A stretch of DNA of 64,000 bases from Halomonas alkalisoli (GCF_021412585.1 NZ_JAKCMI010000021.1:124001-188000), one strand, 5' to 3'. Positions 35,086 to 44,238 are shown, counted from the stretch's first letter. A program made the numbers and translations. The notes: a model not told the origin generated them from the sequence alone.

Positions 35086-36771
35086 TTGAACAGCGAATCG
35101 CTCTATCAATTTTCGACCCTGACCGTCATCTTGCTGCTGCTCGCCTTCTACGGCGGCACCTACCTGATGACGCTAGGCATCCGCAAGAAGAACGAAGACG
35201 CCGACGCCTTCATGGTTTCCAACCACCGCGTGGGCTTCGGCATGGGCGCGGCCAGCATGACCGCCACCTGGATCTGGGCCGCCTCCTTCTACGCCGCCGC
35301 CACCTCCGGCTATACCTACGGCGTCTCGGGCCCCATTCACTACGGCCTGTGGGGGGCACTGATGATCCTGTTCATCTACCCCTTCGGCCGGCGCTTTCGC
35401 AAGCTCGCCCCCAATGCCCACACCCTGGGCGAGCTGATCCACGCCCGCCACGGCTCCTCCAGTCAGCTGATCCTGGCGCTCTCCAACGTGCTGGGCAGCG
35501 TGATCAGCCTGATGGTCAACTTCACCGCCGCTGGCGCACTGGTCTCGGTGCTCTCGCCGCTGTCATTCCAGGCCGGGGTGATCATTGCCGGCTTCGGCGT
35601 GCTGCTCTATACGCTGTGGTCGGGGTTCCGCGCCTCGGTGATGACCGACTTCGCACAGCTGGTGGCGCTGATGGCGATTGCCATCGTGATCATTCCCGCG
35701 GTGTTCTTCGCCATGGGCGGCCCCAGCGAGCTGGTGGCAGGCCTGGATAACCTCACCAGCGAGCAAGCAAACCTCTTCTCCATGGATGCTATCCTCTACC
35801 AGGGCGCGCCCTTCTTCGTCGCCGTGCTGGCCTATGCGATCGGTAACCAGACCATTTCCCAGCGCCTGTTCGCGGTGAACGAGAGCCATATCAAACCCAC
35901 CTTTATCACCGCGACCATCGGCTACGGTGCCATCGTCATCGGGCTGGGCATGATCGGTCTGATGGCGCTGACCCTGGGCGTCGAGCCAATGGGCGGTGAC
36001 ATGAACAACCTGATCCCGCAGATGGTGTCCGGCTATCTGCCGCCGCTGTTCATTGCGCTGTTCTTCATCCTGGTGATCGGCTCGCTCTCCTCTACCGCCG
36101 ACTCCGATCTCTCCGCGCTGTCGGCGATCATGATGGCCGATGTCTACGGCAAGAACATCGCCCGCGGCAAGGCCGACCCCAAGCGCATGCTGCTGGTGGG
36201 CCGCCTGACCATGATCGTCGCCACCGCGGTGGGCATCGTCTTCGCCAGCTTCTCGCTGGATATCCTGGTGATGCTGGTGTTCGTCGGCGCGCTGTGGGGC
36301 GCCATCGTCTTCCCGGTCATCGCCAGCTGTTTCTGGAATCGGGTCACCAACCAGGCCTTCACCACCTCGGTACTGGTGGCCATGGTGCTGTTCTGCCTGG
36401 CGCGCTTCGAGCTGCTGCCCATGAGCGGCGCCAGCGGCCTGTTCTTCGAGGTGCTGGCCAGCATCGGTGGCGGCGTGATCATCGGCCTGATGGTGTTCGG
36501 CTTCCTGGGCCGCATCGCCGGGTTCATCGCCGCTGCCCTGGCGCTGGTCGCGATGCTGGTGTTCGCCACCGACTTCCTGCGCGACTACACCGTACTGCTG
36601 GCCTCGCTGACCGCCTACGGCGCCAGCACCCTGGTCTGCGTGGTGATGAGCCTGATGAGCCGCCAGGAAGACTTCGACTTCGCCACCATCGGCGAGCGAG
36701 TCGGCGACTACGACACCCACGAACCCAGCGTGCAGGAAGGCGACGTGGCCACGGCCAGGCCGGCCGTCTAG
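35086..36771 (+). CDS. Sodium:solute symporter family transporter
   Basis: The 561-residue protein has about 13 transmembrane helices and symporter family features (DADAFMVSNHRVGFG, WIWAASFYAAATSGYTYG, GNQTISQRLFAVNESHIKP, IGSLSSTADSDLSALSAI). The start is TTG at 35086 with GAGGGA 6 bp upstream; other in-frame starts are GTG 35056 and TTG 35080. The 42-residue protein encoded 66 bp downstream is probably its accessory subunit. Substrate unknown; relatives carry urea, acetate-like acids or amino-compounds. Confidence 0.88.
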   Translation: MNSESLYQFSTLTVILLLLAFYGGTYLMTLGIRKKNEDADAFMVSNHRVGFGMGAASMTATWIWAASFYAAATSGYTYGVSGPIHYGLWGALMILFIYPFGRRFRKLAPNAHTLGELIHARHGSSSQLILALSNVLGSVISLMVNFTAAGALVSVLSPLSFQAGVIIAGFGVLLYTLWSGFRASVMTDFAQLVALMAIAIVIIPAVFFAMGGPSELVAGLDNLTSEQANLFSMDAILYQGAPFFVAVLAYAIGNQTISQRLFAVNESHIKPTFITATIGYGAIVIGLGMIGLMALTLGVEPMGGDMNNLIPQMVSGYLPPLFIALFFILVIGSLSSTADSDLSALSAIMMADVYGKNIARGKADPKRMLLVGRLTMIVATAVGIVFASFSLDILVMLVFVGALWGAIVFPVIASCFWNRVTNQAFTTSVLVAMVLFCLARFELLPMSGASGLFFEVLASIGGGVIIGLMVFGFLGRIAGFIAAALALVAMLVFATDFLRDYTVLLASLTAYGASTLVCVVMSLMSRQEDFDFATIGERVGDYDTHEPSVQEGDVATARPAV

Positions 36772-36837
36772 CCCTGATCATTGACTTGAGCCTACCGCGG
36801 TGCCGCTGGCCGGCACCGCCACAGTGGAGAATCTGAC

Positions 36838-36966
36838 ATGAATGCACTCTATGGTTTCTACGTGCTGATCTGGCCCGCCATCACCCTGGGGGTGCTGGTG
36901 GTGATCTGCCGCGCGGTGATGCGCGACCGCCGCAAGGCGAAAGAGGAGCAGCGCGAGCTGGTATGA
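36838..36966 (+). CDS. Putative transporter small subunit, 42 residues
   Basis: The short gene encodes one transmembrane helix (YVLIWPAITLGVLVVICRAV, about residues 8-27) followed by a charged tail (RDRRKAKEEQREL). GGAG lies about 9 bp before the ATG. Miniature subunits of this type accompany sodium symporters such as MetP/MetS. Position directly after the symporter and before a terminator supports a paired function. It is too short for standard gene thresholds. Confidence 0.8.
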   Translation: MNALYGFYVLIWPAITLGVLVVICRAVMRDRRKAKEEQRELV

Positions 36967-36984
36967 ACCGCGCCGTATGACCGC

Positions 36985-37018
36985 AACGGGCCCTGATATC
37001 AGGGCCCGTTTCGTATCG
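36985..37018 (+). terminator. Rho-independent terminator after the symporter operon
   Basis: AACGGGCCCTGAT and ATCAGGGCCCGTT (36985-37010) make a perfect 26-bp palindrome, followed by TTCGTATCGG. It lies between the convergent symporter operon and selO, and may serve both. Confidence 0.8.
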
Positions 37019-37042
37019 GTTCTGCGTGCCTTGGGATGACGT

Positions 37043-38521
37043 TCAGGTGCCGCAGAAGGTGCGAAAGACCCGTTCGCGTGGCGATGCCGGCAGGCTGTAA
37101 TCCTCGCGGCCGGGCTGCGCCTCGAATGGCCGGGTGACCACCGCGAGCAGCGCCTCGAAGGGAGCGAAATCGTCCTCGTCGATGGCTGAGCTCAACGCCT
37201 GCTGGACCCGGTGGTTGCGGGGAATGTAGGCGGGATTGACGAGCCGCATCTGCCGGGCCCGCTCGGTGGGCGCCGCCGGCTCCTGGGCCAGGCGTTCGCG
37301 CCAGCGCTCGAGCCAGGCCTCGATGACCTCCGGGCGCTCGAACAGGTTGCCGAGGGCGCTGTCCGCTTCGCCGGATTCGGCCGCCTCGCAGAGCTGACGG
37401 AAGGTCAGAGTAAAGTCGGCATGTCCCTGGTGCATGGCATCCAGCAGCGCCTCGGCCAGCGCCCGGTCGCCCGCCTCCTCACGGGCCAGGCCCAGCTTGG
37501 CACGCATCACGGCCAGCCATTCGGCCTCGTACTGTGCCTCGAAGGCCTTGATCACCTCGGTTGCCCGCTCCACCGCCCGCTCCTGGTCGCTGTCGATCAG
37601 CGGTAGCAGGGTCTCGGCCAGCCGCGCCAGGTTCCACTGGGCGATCCAGGGCTGGTTGGAGTAGGCGTAACGCCCCCCCTCGTCGATGGCGCTGAACACG
37701 GTCCTGGGGTCGTAGCTCTCCATGAAGGCGCAGGGGCCGTAGTCGATGGTCTCCCCCGACACGGTGGTGTTATCGGTGTTCATGACGCCATGGATGAAGC
37801 CGATGCCCATCCACTTCGCGACCAGTGCCGCCTGACGCGCCTGGATCGCCTCGATCAACGCCATGTAGCGCTCATTGCCGGACAGCCTGGCCAACTCGGG
37901 GTAGTGACGCTCGATCACATGATCGGCCAGCTCGCGAATGCCATCGGCATCGCCACGAGCGGCAAAGTACTGGAAGGTGCCAACGCGGATATGGCTGCTG
38001 GCCACGCGGGTCAGGATCGCCCCCGGCTCGGGAATGCCACGGACCACCCGCTCGCCGGTGGTCACCGCCGCCAGGGCCCGGGTGGTGGGAATACCCATGG
38101 CGTGCATGGCCTCGCTGACCAGGTACTCCCTCAGCACCGGCCCCAGTGGCGCGCGACCGTCGCCGCCGCGGGAGAAGGGGGTGCACCCCGCCCCCTTGAG
38201 CTGGATATCGCGCAGCCGGCCTTGCCGGTCGGTGACCTCGCCCAGCAGCACGGCTCGGCCATCGCCGAGCCGGGGCACGAAGCCGCCGAACTGGTGGCCG
38301 GCGTAGGCCTGGGACAATGGTTCGGCCCCGGGCGGTACCACGTTGCCGGCAAACCATACCGCCGCCTCGTCACTGTCGAAGGTCGCCAGGTCAAAGCCCA
38401 GCTCGTCGGCCAGGGAGCGGTTGAAGGCCACCAGCCGTGGCGACGCCACGGGGACGGGGTCGAAGCGCGCGAAGAAACGTTCGGGAAAGCGAGCATAGCG
38501 AAGGGTGAACGGGGGAAACAT
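37043..38521 (-). CDS. selO: Protein adenylyltransferase SelO
   Basis: The 492-residue pseudokinase-fold enzyme transfers AMP to Ser, Thr or Tyr of target proteins, linked to redox homeostasis. Family stretches are SQAYAGHQFGGFVPRLGDGR, LKGAGCTPFSRGGDGR, HGVMNTDNTTVSGETIDYGP and the Cys near the C-terminal end (FRTFCGT), which is selenocysteine in eukaryotes. The ATG at 38521 (MFPPFTLRYARFPERFF) matches the family start; the frame is open 18 codons further upstream. It is a single-gene unit. Confidence 0.95.
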   Translation of the reverse strand: MFPPFTLRYARFPERFFARFDPVPVASPRLVAFNRSLADELGFDLATFDSDEAAVWFAGNVVPPGAEPLSQAYAGHQFGGFVPRLGDGRAVLLGEVTDRQGRLRDIQLKGAGCTPFSRGGDGRAPLGPVLREYLVSEAMHAMGIPTTRALAAVTTGERVVRGIPEPGAILTRVASSHIRVGTFQYFAARGDADGIRELADHVIERHYPELARLSGNERYMALIEAIQARQAALVAKWMGIGFIHGVMNTDNTTVSGETIDYGPCAFMESYDPRTVFSAIDEGGRYAYSNQPWIAQWNLARLAETLLPLIDSDQERAVERATEVIKAFEAQYEAEWLAVMRAKLGLAREEAGDRALAEALLDAMHQGHADFTLTFRQLCEAAESGEADSALGNLFERPEVIEAWLERWRERLAQEPAAPTERARQMRLVNPAYIPRNHRVQQALSSAIDEDDFAPFEALLAVVTRPFEAQPGREDYSLPASPRERVFRTFCGT

Positions 38522-38607
38522 GGCGGCTCCGAATAGCGACGGGACACGGGAAGTGGGGCTTATTTGCTGTGACAAGGCAGCAGGATCAACATTCCATCAG
38601 CGGCAAG

Positions 38608-39294
38608 TTAGCCACGACGCGACATCGAAGCGACCCCTGCCCCGGCCTCCTCGACGCAGGCCGCAAAACGCAGCTGTGCCGCCCGGGCCGCCAGCAGATG
38701 GGATCGCATCACCGAAGCGGCCCAGTCCCCGTCACCGGCGCCCAGGGCGCGAAGCAGCTCACGGTGGTGGTGCATGCTGCCGGCCAGCTCATCCCGGGTG
38801 TAGTGGTGGAAGCTGCGACGCGAGACCGGCACCTGGACGATGGTTTCCAGCAGGCGCTGAAGACGCGGACTGCCTGCTGCCGCCATCAGCCGGGCATGGT
38901 AGTCGTCGTTCAGCACGGCGATCTCTTCGAGGGCATTCTCCCGCCCTTCCCGACACAGGGCTTCCATCCGCATGGCCAGCGACTCGAGCTTGTCCAATTG
39001 ACTGCGCTCGATGCGGGTGGCCGCCCGACGCGCCACCTGGGGCTCAAGCAGGACCCGCAGCTCGAACACCTCTTCCACATCGCGCTGGGTCCAGGAGACC
39101 ACCTGGGCACCGTGATGGGGAATGGCCTCTACCCAGCCATCCGACACCAGTCGCCGCAGCGCTTCGCGGATCGGCGTGCGGCTGAGTTCCAGCTCCTGGC
39201 CGATGGCTGCTTCGCGCACATAGCTACCAGCGGGGTATTGCCCATCGAGGATACGCTTCCTGATGATCTGATAAACGCGGTCGGCAGCAGTCAT
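38608..39294 (-). CDS. GntR-family (FCD) transcriptional regulator
   Basis: The 228-residue protein has a GntR winged helix (IGQELELSRTPIREALRRLV, about 31-50) and an all-helical FCD ligand domain (about 75-215) whose metal-binding His/Asp residues (NDDYHARLM, HHHRELL) are present. AAGGAG precedes the ATG. It is divergent from the haloacid dehalogenase gene, with an ATTGCATACAAT site between them, and likely represses that gene. Confidence 0.9.
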   Translation of the reverse strand: MTAADRVYQIIRKRILDGQYPAGSYVREAAIGQELELSRTPIREALRRLVSDGWVEAIPHHGAQVVSWTQRDVEEVFELRVLLEPQVARRAATRIERSQLDKLESLAMRMEALCREGRENALEEIAVLNDDYHARLMAAAGSPRLQRLLETIVQVPVSRRSFHHYTRDELAGSMHHHRELLRALGAGDGDWAASVMRSHLLAARAAQLRFAACVEEAGAGVASMSRRG

Positions 39295-39441
39295 TGATTG
39301 GCTCCTTGCAGTGAGAACGCGGCCCGGGGCGCCTTGCCGATCCGGCTTCCTGCCGGGAGTCGAACAAGGTTGCAAAAAAATCGTGCACAACTATTTGCAT
39401 GGGAAGCACTGTAGGCCTACATTTGGCGAAAATCGAGTCGA

Positions 39442-39459
39442 ATTGCATACAATTATAAT
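39442..39459 (+). promoter_or_regulatory. GntR-type operator and -10 box of the dehalogenase gene
   Basis: ATTGCATACAAT (39442-39453) is one base pair from the palindrome ATTGTATACAAT typical of FCD-GntR sites. It directly abuts TATAAT (39454-39459), 32 bp before the dehalogenase start. The -35 box is not clear. Confidence 0.55.
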
Positions 39460-39490
39460 GCGAACCAGCATCTGACAAGGAAGTGATGGC

Positions 39491-40252
39491 ATGAGCCTGA
39501 CCCCACCACAACTCGCCGACATCCGCTGCCTGGCCTTCGATGTGTTCGGCACGGTGGTCGACTGGCGCAGCAGCGTGATACGCGAAGGTGAGTCCCTCGG
39601 GCGTGCCCGCGGGCTGGACGTCGACTGGGCCGCCTTTGCCGATGCCTGGCGAGAAGGCTATGCCCCTTCGATGAATCGGGTTCGCCAGGGGCGCCTCTCC
39701 TGGACCTCGCTGGACCAGCTGCATCGCATGACCCTCGATCGCCTGCTCGAGGAGTTCGGCATCGACGGGCTATCCGAAGCCGACAAGGCCAACTTCAATC
39801 GCGCCTGGCACCGGCTCAAGCCCTGGCCGGATGCCGTGAACGGCATGCACCGCCTGCGCGAGCGGTTCATCCTGACCCCACTCTCCAACGGTAACATGTC
39901 GCTACTGGTCAATATGGCGAAGCAGGCCGGCCTGCCGTGGGACTGCGTCCTCTCGGCCGAGCTGGCCCGACACTACAAGCGTGATCCCGAGGTCTACCGC
40001 ATGGCAGCCCGGCTGCTGGACCTGAGCCCGCAACAGATCATGATGGTGGCCGCCCACCAGGACGACCTCAAGGCCGCACACAGCGAGGGGCTGCACACCG
40101 CCTTCGTGATGCGGCCGCTGGAGTTCGGGCCAGAAGCCAGGCCCGACCTGACCATCGACCCGAGCTTCGACTACGTGGCCAACGACTTTCACGACCTGGC
40201 CGACCAGTTGCTGAGCCGTTCGGGTGCGCGCCAGTCGCTGGCCATGAAATAG
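39491..40252 (+). CDS. Haloacid dehalogenase type II, HAD superfamily
   Basis: The 253-residue protein carries the nucleophile Asp17 (LAFDVFGTVVDWRSS), the LSNGN motif, Lys in HYKRDPEVYRMAA and the AAHQDDLKAA motif, as in L-2-haloacid dehalogenases, which turn 2-haloacids into 2-hydroxyacids with inversion. Many relatives act on other substrates such as phosphates, so dehalogenation is not certain. It lies alone, divergent from an FCD-GntR gene that likely controls it. Confidence 0.87.
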   Translation: MSLTPPQLADIRCLAFDVFGTVVDWRSSVIREGESLGRARGLDVDWAAFADAWREGYAPSMNRVRQGRLSWTSLDQLHRMTLDRLLEEFGIDGLSEADKANFNRAWHRLKPWPDAVNGMHRLRERFILTPLSNGNMSLLVNMAKQAGLPWDCVLSAELARHYKRDPEVYRMAARLLDLSPQQIMMVAAHQDDLKAAHSEGLHTAFVMRPLEFGPEARPDLTIDPSFDYVANDFHDLADQLLSRSGARQSLAMK

Positions 40253-40278
40253 TCAGGCCACCGTCACACCAGCCACCG

Positions 40279-41385
40279 TCACACCACCAGTGGCGTGACA
40301 AAGAAGGCGATGACGAATGCCGTCGCCAGGCGCATCGTGATGCCCAGCACGGCGGCGCCCATGGCCTCACGCTCGCTCAGGTCGGAGCTTTCCGCCCACA
40401 CCACCGGTACCTGGCCGAATACGGCGGACAGGGGCAGGCCCGATGAGGCCAGGACGAAGGAACCGACCACCAGGGAGGGATCGATCTCCCCCGCCATCGC
40501 CTGCAGCTGGCCCATGGCAAGGGTCGGGCTGACCAGGATCGACAGCACGCCCGTTTCCGGATGGATGTTCAGGAACAGCATGACGCTGCCCAGCGACGAC
40601 TCGATCGTTTCCCAGATGCCGATGTAGTCGAGCACACCGATCACGGCGAACACCAGGGCCACGGCGGGAATCAGGATCAGCAGCAGCAGTTCCACGCCCT
40701 CCCGGGCGGCACTGAACATGGTCGGCAGGAAATCACGCTCCGGCGTAAAGGTCGGCAGGTTACCGATCTCGACCCGCTTGACGTCGCGGTAGAGCACCTT
40801 CGACAGCAGCAGCGGCGAGACGATCAGCGGCATGAAGACCGCCAGCAGCACCACGACGAAGACATTCACGCCGGCGAAGGTCAACGCCATCATTCCCAGC
40901 ATGAATGTCGAGAAGGATTGCTGTGACTGCACCATGGTGGCGACGGCCAGCTTCTGCTCATCCTTGGTGGCACCCGCCCGCTTCAGGATGGGCCCCGATA
41001 TCTTTCCTGCCGCATTGATATCGCCGAAGATATTGTAGACGCTGGGAATGATGACGGCGGGATTCACCCCGATCAGCTTCATGGCGGGAACAAAGATGCG
41101 CACCAGGGCGTCGGTGAAGCCCAGCCTTTCCAGCAGCCTGCCGATGATGACGCTGACGATGATGGCGGTACCCACCACCCCGGTCAGAAACACATCGACG
41201 ACCACGGGCTGAACCGACACCATGATCGAATTGAACAGGCCCGAAAGGGTCGTCGGCGAGAACATCAGCAGCAGCATGCAGATACCCAAAAGCACGATGC
41301 CGACCACTTCGATCTTCTTCCATGCCCGCTTGCTTTCAGGTGACTTTTCTTTCTTGGAGTCTGGGGTAGTAACGGAAGTCTTCAT
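40279..41385 (-). CDS. Nucleoside-recognition (Gate) domain membrane transporter
   Basis: The 368-residue membrane protein has about 9 hydrophobic helices and a Gate-domain-like repeat (VIIGRLLERLGFTDALVRIF, then PAVIIPSVYNIFGDINAAGK). Proteins of this type are mostly uncharacterised transporters. It lies 45 bp after the Nif3-like gene, in the same operon; the pairing suggests import of a metabolite handled by the Nif3-like protein (inference). Confidence 0.75.
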   Translation of the reverse strand: MKTSVTTPDSKKEKSPESKRAWKKIEVVGIVLLGICMLLLMFSPTTLSGLFNSIMVSVQPVVVDVFLTGVVGTAIIVSVIIGRLLERLGFTDALVRIFVPAMKLIGVNPAVIIPSVYNIFGDINAAGKISGPILKRAGATKDEQKLAVATMVQSQQSFSTFMLGMMALTFAGVNVFVVVLLAVFMPLIVSPLLLSKVLYRDVKRVEIGNLPTFTPERDFLPTMFSAAREGVELLLLILIPAVALVFAVIGVLDYIGIWETIESSLGSVMLFLNIHPETGVLSILVSPTLAMGQLQAMAGEIDPSLVVGSFVLASSGLPLSAVFGQVPVVWAESSDLSEREAMGAAVLGITMRLATAFVIAFFVTPLVV

Positions 41386-41430
41386 GACAAGTCTCTTGTT
41401 ATTGAATCGCTTGGGAAGAAACCGAAATCG

Positions 41431-42453
41431 TCACACATCGCTCATGGCATTCTTGCCAAGCAGGTGCCGTGCCGACATCTCTTTCGCATAGGTCTTCAGG
41501 GCACCATTTCCCACCATCTTCACGGGGGTGGAGGTGACCCGGTCCCGGAACAACACGACCTCCACGTCTTCCAGCAGCTCATCCAGGGCATAGGCCAGGG
41601 GCAGGCCATTCTCGAGGATTTCCATGACGTGGCAGTTTCCCACAATGAAATTCAGGCCCAGCTCCTCGGCCACATCCAGCAGCTCATGCCCGGCATAGAC
41701 ACGGCTGATGGAGGCAACCACGGTATCGGTATCGGGGTTCTCCGCCACCGCCTGGCGCAGATTGTCGGCCGAGAAGCCAGTGTGCGGAAAGATGTGCAGG
41801 ATATTCTCGACCCGGCTTTCGCGCGAGCCGAGATGAATGAACCCGCTGGTCTCGACGCTGGTCTCCCGTATCGCCTCGATGCCGCGAACGAGCCGTTCTT
41901 CCGCCAGCAGCGCACGATCCTGGTCGAGGGCCATGTAGCGCCCCAGCCGGTCGAGAATATCGCCGAGGGTGTTGACCTCGGGAAGCGCCCTGCCGACGAA
42001 CATGATATTGCCATGAACGCCACCATAGGCGATGTTGCCCTTGACCACCTTGTGGCCATGCAGGAAGGGGATGCCGGGGTGCAGGCCGTGGAAGGCCTCG
42101 TGGCACTCGAGCCCCGCCACGTCGTAGAGGTCGAGGTAGTTCTTCAGGGTCACCCCACCACAGCTGGCGGCGTCCGCAATGGGATGATGCGCCACCACGG
42201 CATCGACGCCGGTCGCCCCGGCCAGTTCGATGACCAGCTCCGTCATGGTCATGCAGACAGCCACCTTGCGGATCGCCTTGCCCGGATCGCCATAGATCAG
42301 GCCAGGAATTTCCAGTACGGATTTACCATGGATGCCCGACGACTTGAGGATGACGAAAGGATGATCGCCACGCTCCACCTCCTCCATGGATGACACCGTT
42401 CGCCCCCCGGTGATCACACTCAGTGCATTTACGATATCCGCTACCTTAGCCAT
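41431..42453 (-). CDS. Nif3/DUF34-family dinuclear metal protein
   Basis: The 340-residue protein matches the Nif3/DUF34 family: CMTMTELVIELA and VDAVVAHHPIADA give the His-rich metal site near residue 90, and HLGSRESRVENIL and NFIVGNCHVMEIL follow. The function of the family is unresolved (metal-dependent hydrolase proposals). This is a longer variant than the about 250-residue standard. The ATG follows GAGGAGG. A strong terminator sits only 22 bp upstream of this gene, see the findings. Confidence 0.8.
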   Translation of the reverse strand: MAKVADIVNALSVITGGRTVSSMEEVERGDHPFVILKSSGIHGKSVLEIPGLIYGDPGKAIRKVAVCMTMTELVIELAGATGVDAVVAHHPIADAASCGGVTLKNYLDLYDVAGLECHEAFHGLHPGIPFLHGHKVVKGNIAYGGVHGNIMFVGRALPEVNTLGDILDRLGRYMALDQDRALLAEERLVRGIEAIRETSVETSGFIHLGSRESRVENILHIFPHTGFSADNLRQAVAENPDTDTVVASISRVYAGHELLDVAEELGLNFIVGNCHVMEILENGLPLAYALDELLEDVEVVLFRDRVTSTPVKMVGNGALKTYAKEMSARHLLGKNAMSDV

Positions 42454-42474
42454 TGTTTTCCTCCTCACATAACG

Positions 42475-42527
42475 AAAAAAACCGCCAGCACAACCCTGAG
42501 GCAATTGCCTCGGGCTGGGCTGACGGT
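42475..42527 (-). terminator. Terminator or attenuator between the DUF2294 and Nif3-like genes
   Basis: ACCGCCAGC (42481-42489) pairs with GCTGACGGT (42519-42527), with an inner perfect palindrome GAGGCAATTGCCTC (42498-42511); on the minus strand it is followed by TTTTTT. It ends the DUF2294 transcript, but lies directly before the Nif3-like ribosome site with no room for a promoter, so partial read-through or conditional attenuation is likely. Confidence 0.8.
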
Positions 42528-42621
42528 CATTGAGCACTCGCCTGTTCAGCGCGAGTTCACATCACCAGTCAACGATCTCTCGTCGAAGATTTACGGGCTA
42601 TTCTCTGCAGCACACGGGCTC

Positions 42622-42975
42622 TCAGAGGTAGTCGCGTACATCCTTTTGCATCACCACCACGGTAGCGGAAAGCTCGGCTTCGGCATCGTAATCCTTGAAG
42701 ATCGTCATCACGTCGAAACCGTACTTCTCTACCAGCAGCTGCTTGAATTCGTTCTTGAACCCCTTGATCAGATAGTGATCGGCTAGTTCGCTGACATTGC
42801 TGTTAAGTGCACTCAGATACGCCAGGGAGGGCACGCGCTTGTGCAGGGCGACGATGATCAGCTTGTCGCCAACGACGTCGACCTTCTGGCGTACTACACC
42901 AATACCGAAGATACGATTGTTGACGTCGTTGTAGTCCTTGATCAGGCCTTGCTTGAACTCCCCCAAAGATGGCAT
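42622..42975 (-). CDS. DUF2294/MpsC-like small protein
   Basis: The 117-residue alpha/beta protein follows the DUF2294 pattern: a helical N-terminus (GEFKQGLIKDYNDVNNRIFG), then GDKLIIVALHKRVPSLAYL, LIKGFKNEFKQLLVEKYGFD and a closing strand ELSATVVVMQ. The function is unknown; some relatives are annotated as Na+ translocation or bicarbonate-system proteins. It appears to be first gene of the unit with the Nif3-like protein and Gate transporter, separated by the terminator. Confidence 0.65.
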   Translation of the reverse strand: MPSLGEFKQGLIKDYNDVNNRIFGIGVVRQKVDVVGDKLIIVALHKRVPSLAYLSALNSNVSELADHYLIKGFKNEFKQLLVEKYGFDVMTIFKDYDAEAELSATVVVMQKDVRDYL

Positions 42976-43050
42976 ATCCAGGGCACCCTCGATACGTATT
43001 CTCGCTATGTTCTCTGTAGCTCGGGACCTACGGCTGCCCGGTCGAAATCT

Positions 43051-43060
43051 TGGTATACCA
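43051..43060. promoter_or_regulatory. TGGTATACCA palindrome
   Basis: A perfect 10-bp palindrome of the TGGTNNACCA type recognised by FCD-GntR regulators, in the divergent promoter region between DUF2294 (start 42975) and the dehydrogenase gene (start 43212). Two FCD-GntR genes lie within 5 kb. Confidence 0.5.
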
Positions 43061-43211
43061 TATACGCACGATGTTCAGAGTAGGCAAGCGTAAAATATCT
43101 GTCAACATGAAAAATCGATTATCCTTGGGCATTTTCAACCGAAATACCCGGGGCAGCCGACACCATTCACGGCGATCCCCGGAGCCCAACCACCGATAAG
43201 GAGCCCGCCCA

Positions 43212-44159
43212 ATGAAGATCGTGATACCCGATGACTACCAGGACTGCGTGCGCACGCTCGATGCCTTTCGCAAACTGGAAGACCAGGACGTCACCATCCA
43301 CAACGACACCCTGACCGACCTGGATGCCCTGGCCGAACGCTTCCGCGACGCCGAGGCGCTGGTGCTGATCCGCGAACGCACGCCGATCAGCGCCGAGCTG
43401 CTGGCGCGCCTGCCCAACCTCAGGGTGATCAGCCAGACCGGCGGCGGCGCGGCCCATGTGGATATGGATGCCTGCCGCCGCCAGGGCGTCACGGTCATGG
43501 CCGGCACCGGCTCGCCCCATGCCGCCGCCGAGCTCACCTGGGGGCTGGTCATGGCCGCCATGCGCCATATTCCCCAGGAGTTCGAGAACCTCAAGGCCGG
43601 ACGCTGGCAGCGCACCCTAGGCACCGGCCTCAAGGGTCGCACCCTGGGCATCTTCGGCTACGGCAAGATCGGCCAGCTGATGGCCCGCTACGGCCAGGCC
43701 TTCGACATGAACGTGCTGGTGTGGGGGCGAGAGGGCACCCGGGCGCGAGCCACCGAGGCAGGCTTCGACGTGGCCGGCAGCAAGGAGGCGCTGTTCGAAC
43801 GCAGCGACGTGCTGAGCCTGCACCTGCGATTGAACGCCGAGACCCGCGGCATCGTCACGGCCGAGGACCTCGCACGCATGAAGCCCACCGCATTGCTGGT
43901 CAATACCAGCCGCGCCCCGCTCATCGAGGCCGGCGCTCTGGAGGCAGCACTGCGCTCGGGGCGGCCTGGCCAGGCCGCCGTTGACGTGTTCGACGAGGAG
44001 CCTGTGATCCACCACCCGCTGCTCGAGCTGTCTAATTTCCTCGCCACGCCCCACCTCGGCTATGTGGAGAAGGACAGCTACGAGCTCTACTTCGGCGACG
44101 CCTTCGACAATCTGCTCGCCTTCGCCGCAGGACGCCCGGTCACCAATCTGGCCGAGTGA
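43212..44159 (+). CDS. D-2-hydroxyacid dehydrogenase family protein
   Basis: The 315-residue NAD(P)-dependent dehydrogenase has the Rossmann motif GIFGYGKIGQL (about 145-155), catalytic Arg in VNTSRAPLIEA, Glu in FDEEPVIHHP and His in TPHLGYVEKD. It interconverts 2-oxoacids and D-2-hydroxyacids; the substrate is not defined. The ATG has AAGGAG before it. It stands alone between a divergent operon and the convergent flavin reductase gene. Confidence 0.88.
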   Translation: MKIVIPDDYQDCVRTLDAFRKLEDQDVTIHNDTLTDLDALAERFRDAEALVLIRERTPISAELLARLPNLRVISQTGGGAAHVDMDACRRQGVTVMAGTGSPHAAAELTWGLVMAAMRHIPQEFENLKAGRWQRTLGTGLKGRTLGIFGYGKIGQLMARYGQAFDMNVLVWGREGTRARATEAGFDVAGSKEALFERSDVLSLHLRLNAETRGIVTAEDLARMKPTALLVNTSRAPLIEAGALEAALRSGRPGQAAVDVFDEEPVIHHPLLELSNFLATPHLGYVEKDSYELYFGDAFDNLLAFAAGRPVTNLAE

Positions 44160-44238
44160 ATCGACGCCGGAGCATGAACAGCATGGAAAGAAGCCAATGA
44201 GTACACGTGAAGCGAGCCTCCACCCGAACGGCCTGGCG

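Noticed and set aside
35563..36720. Long minus-strand open frame opposite the symporter
   Set aside because: His/Gln/Gly-rich shadow of a transmembrane gene; no ribosome site or family pattern.
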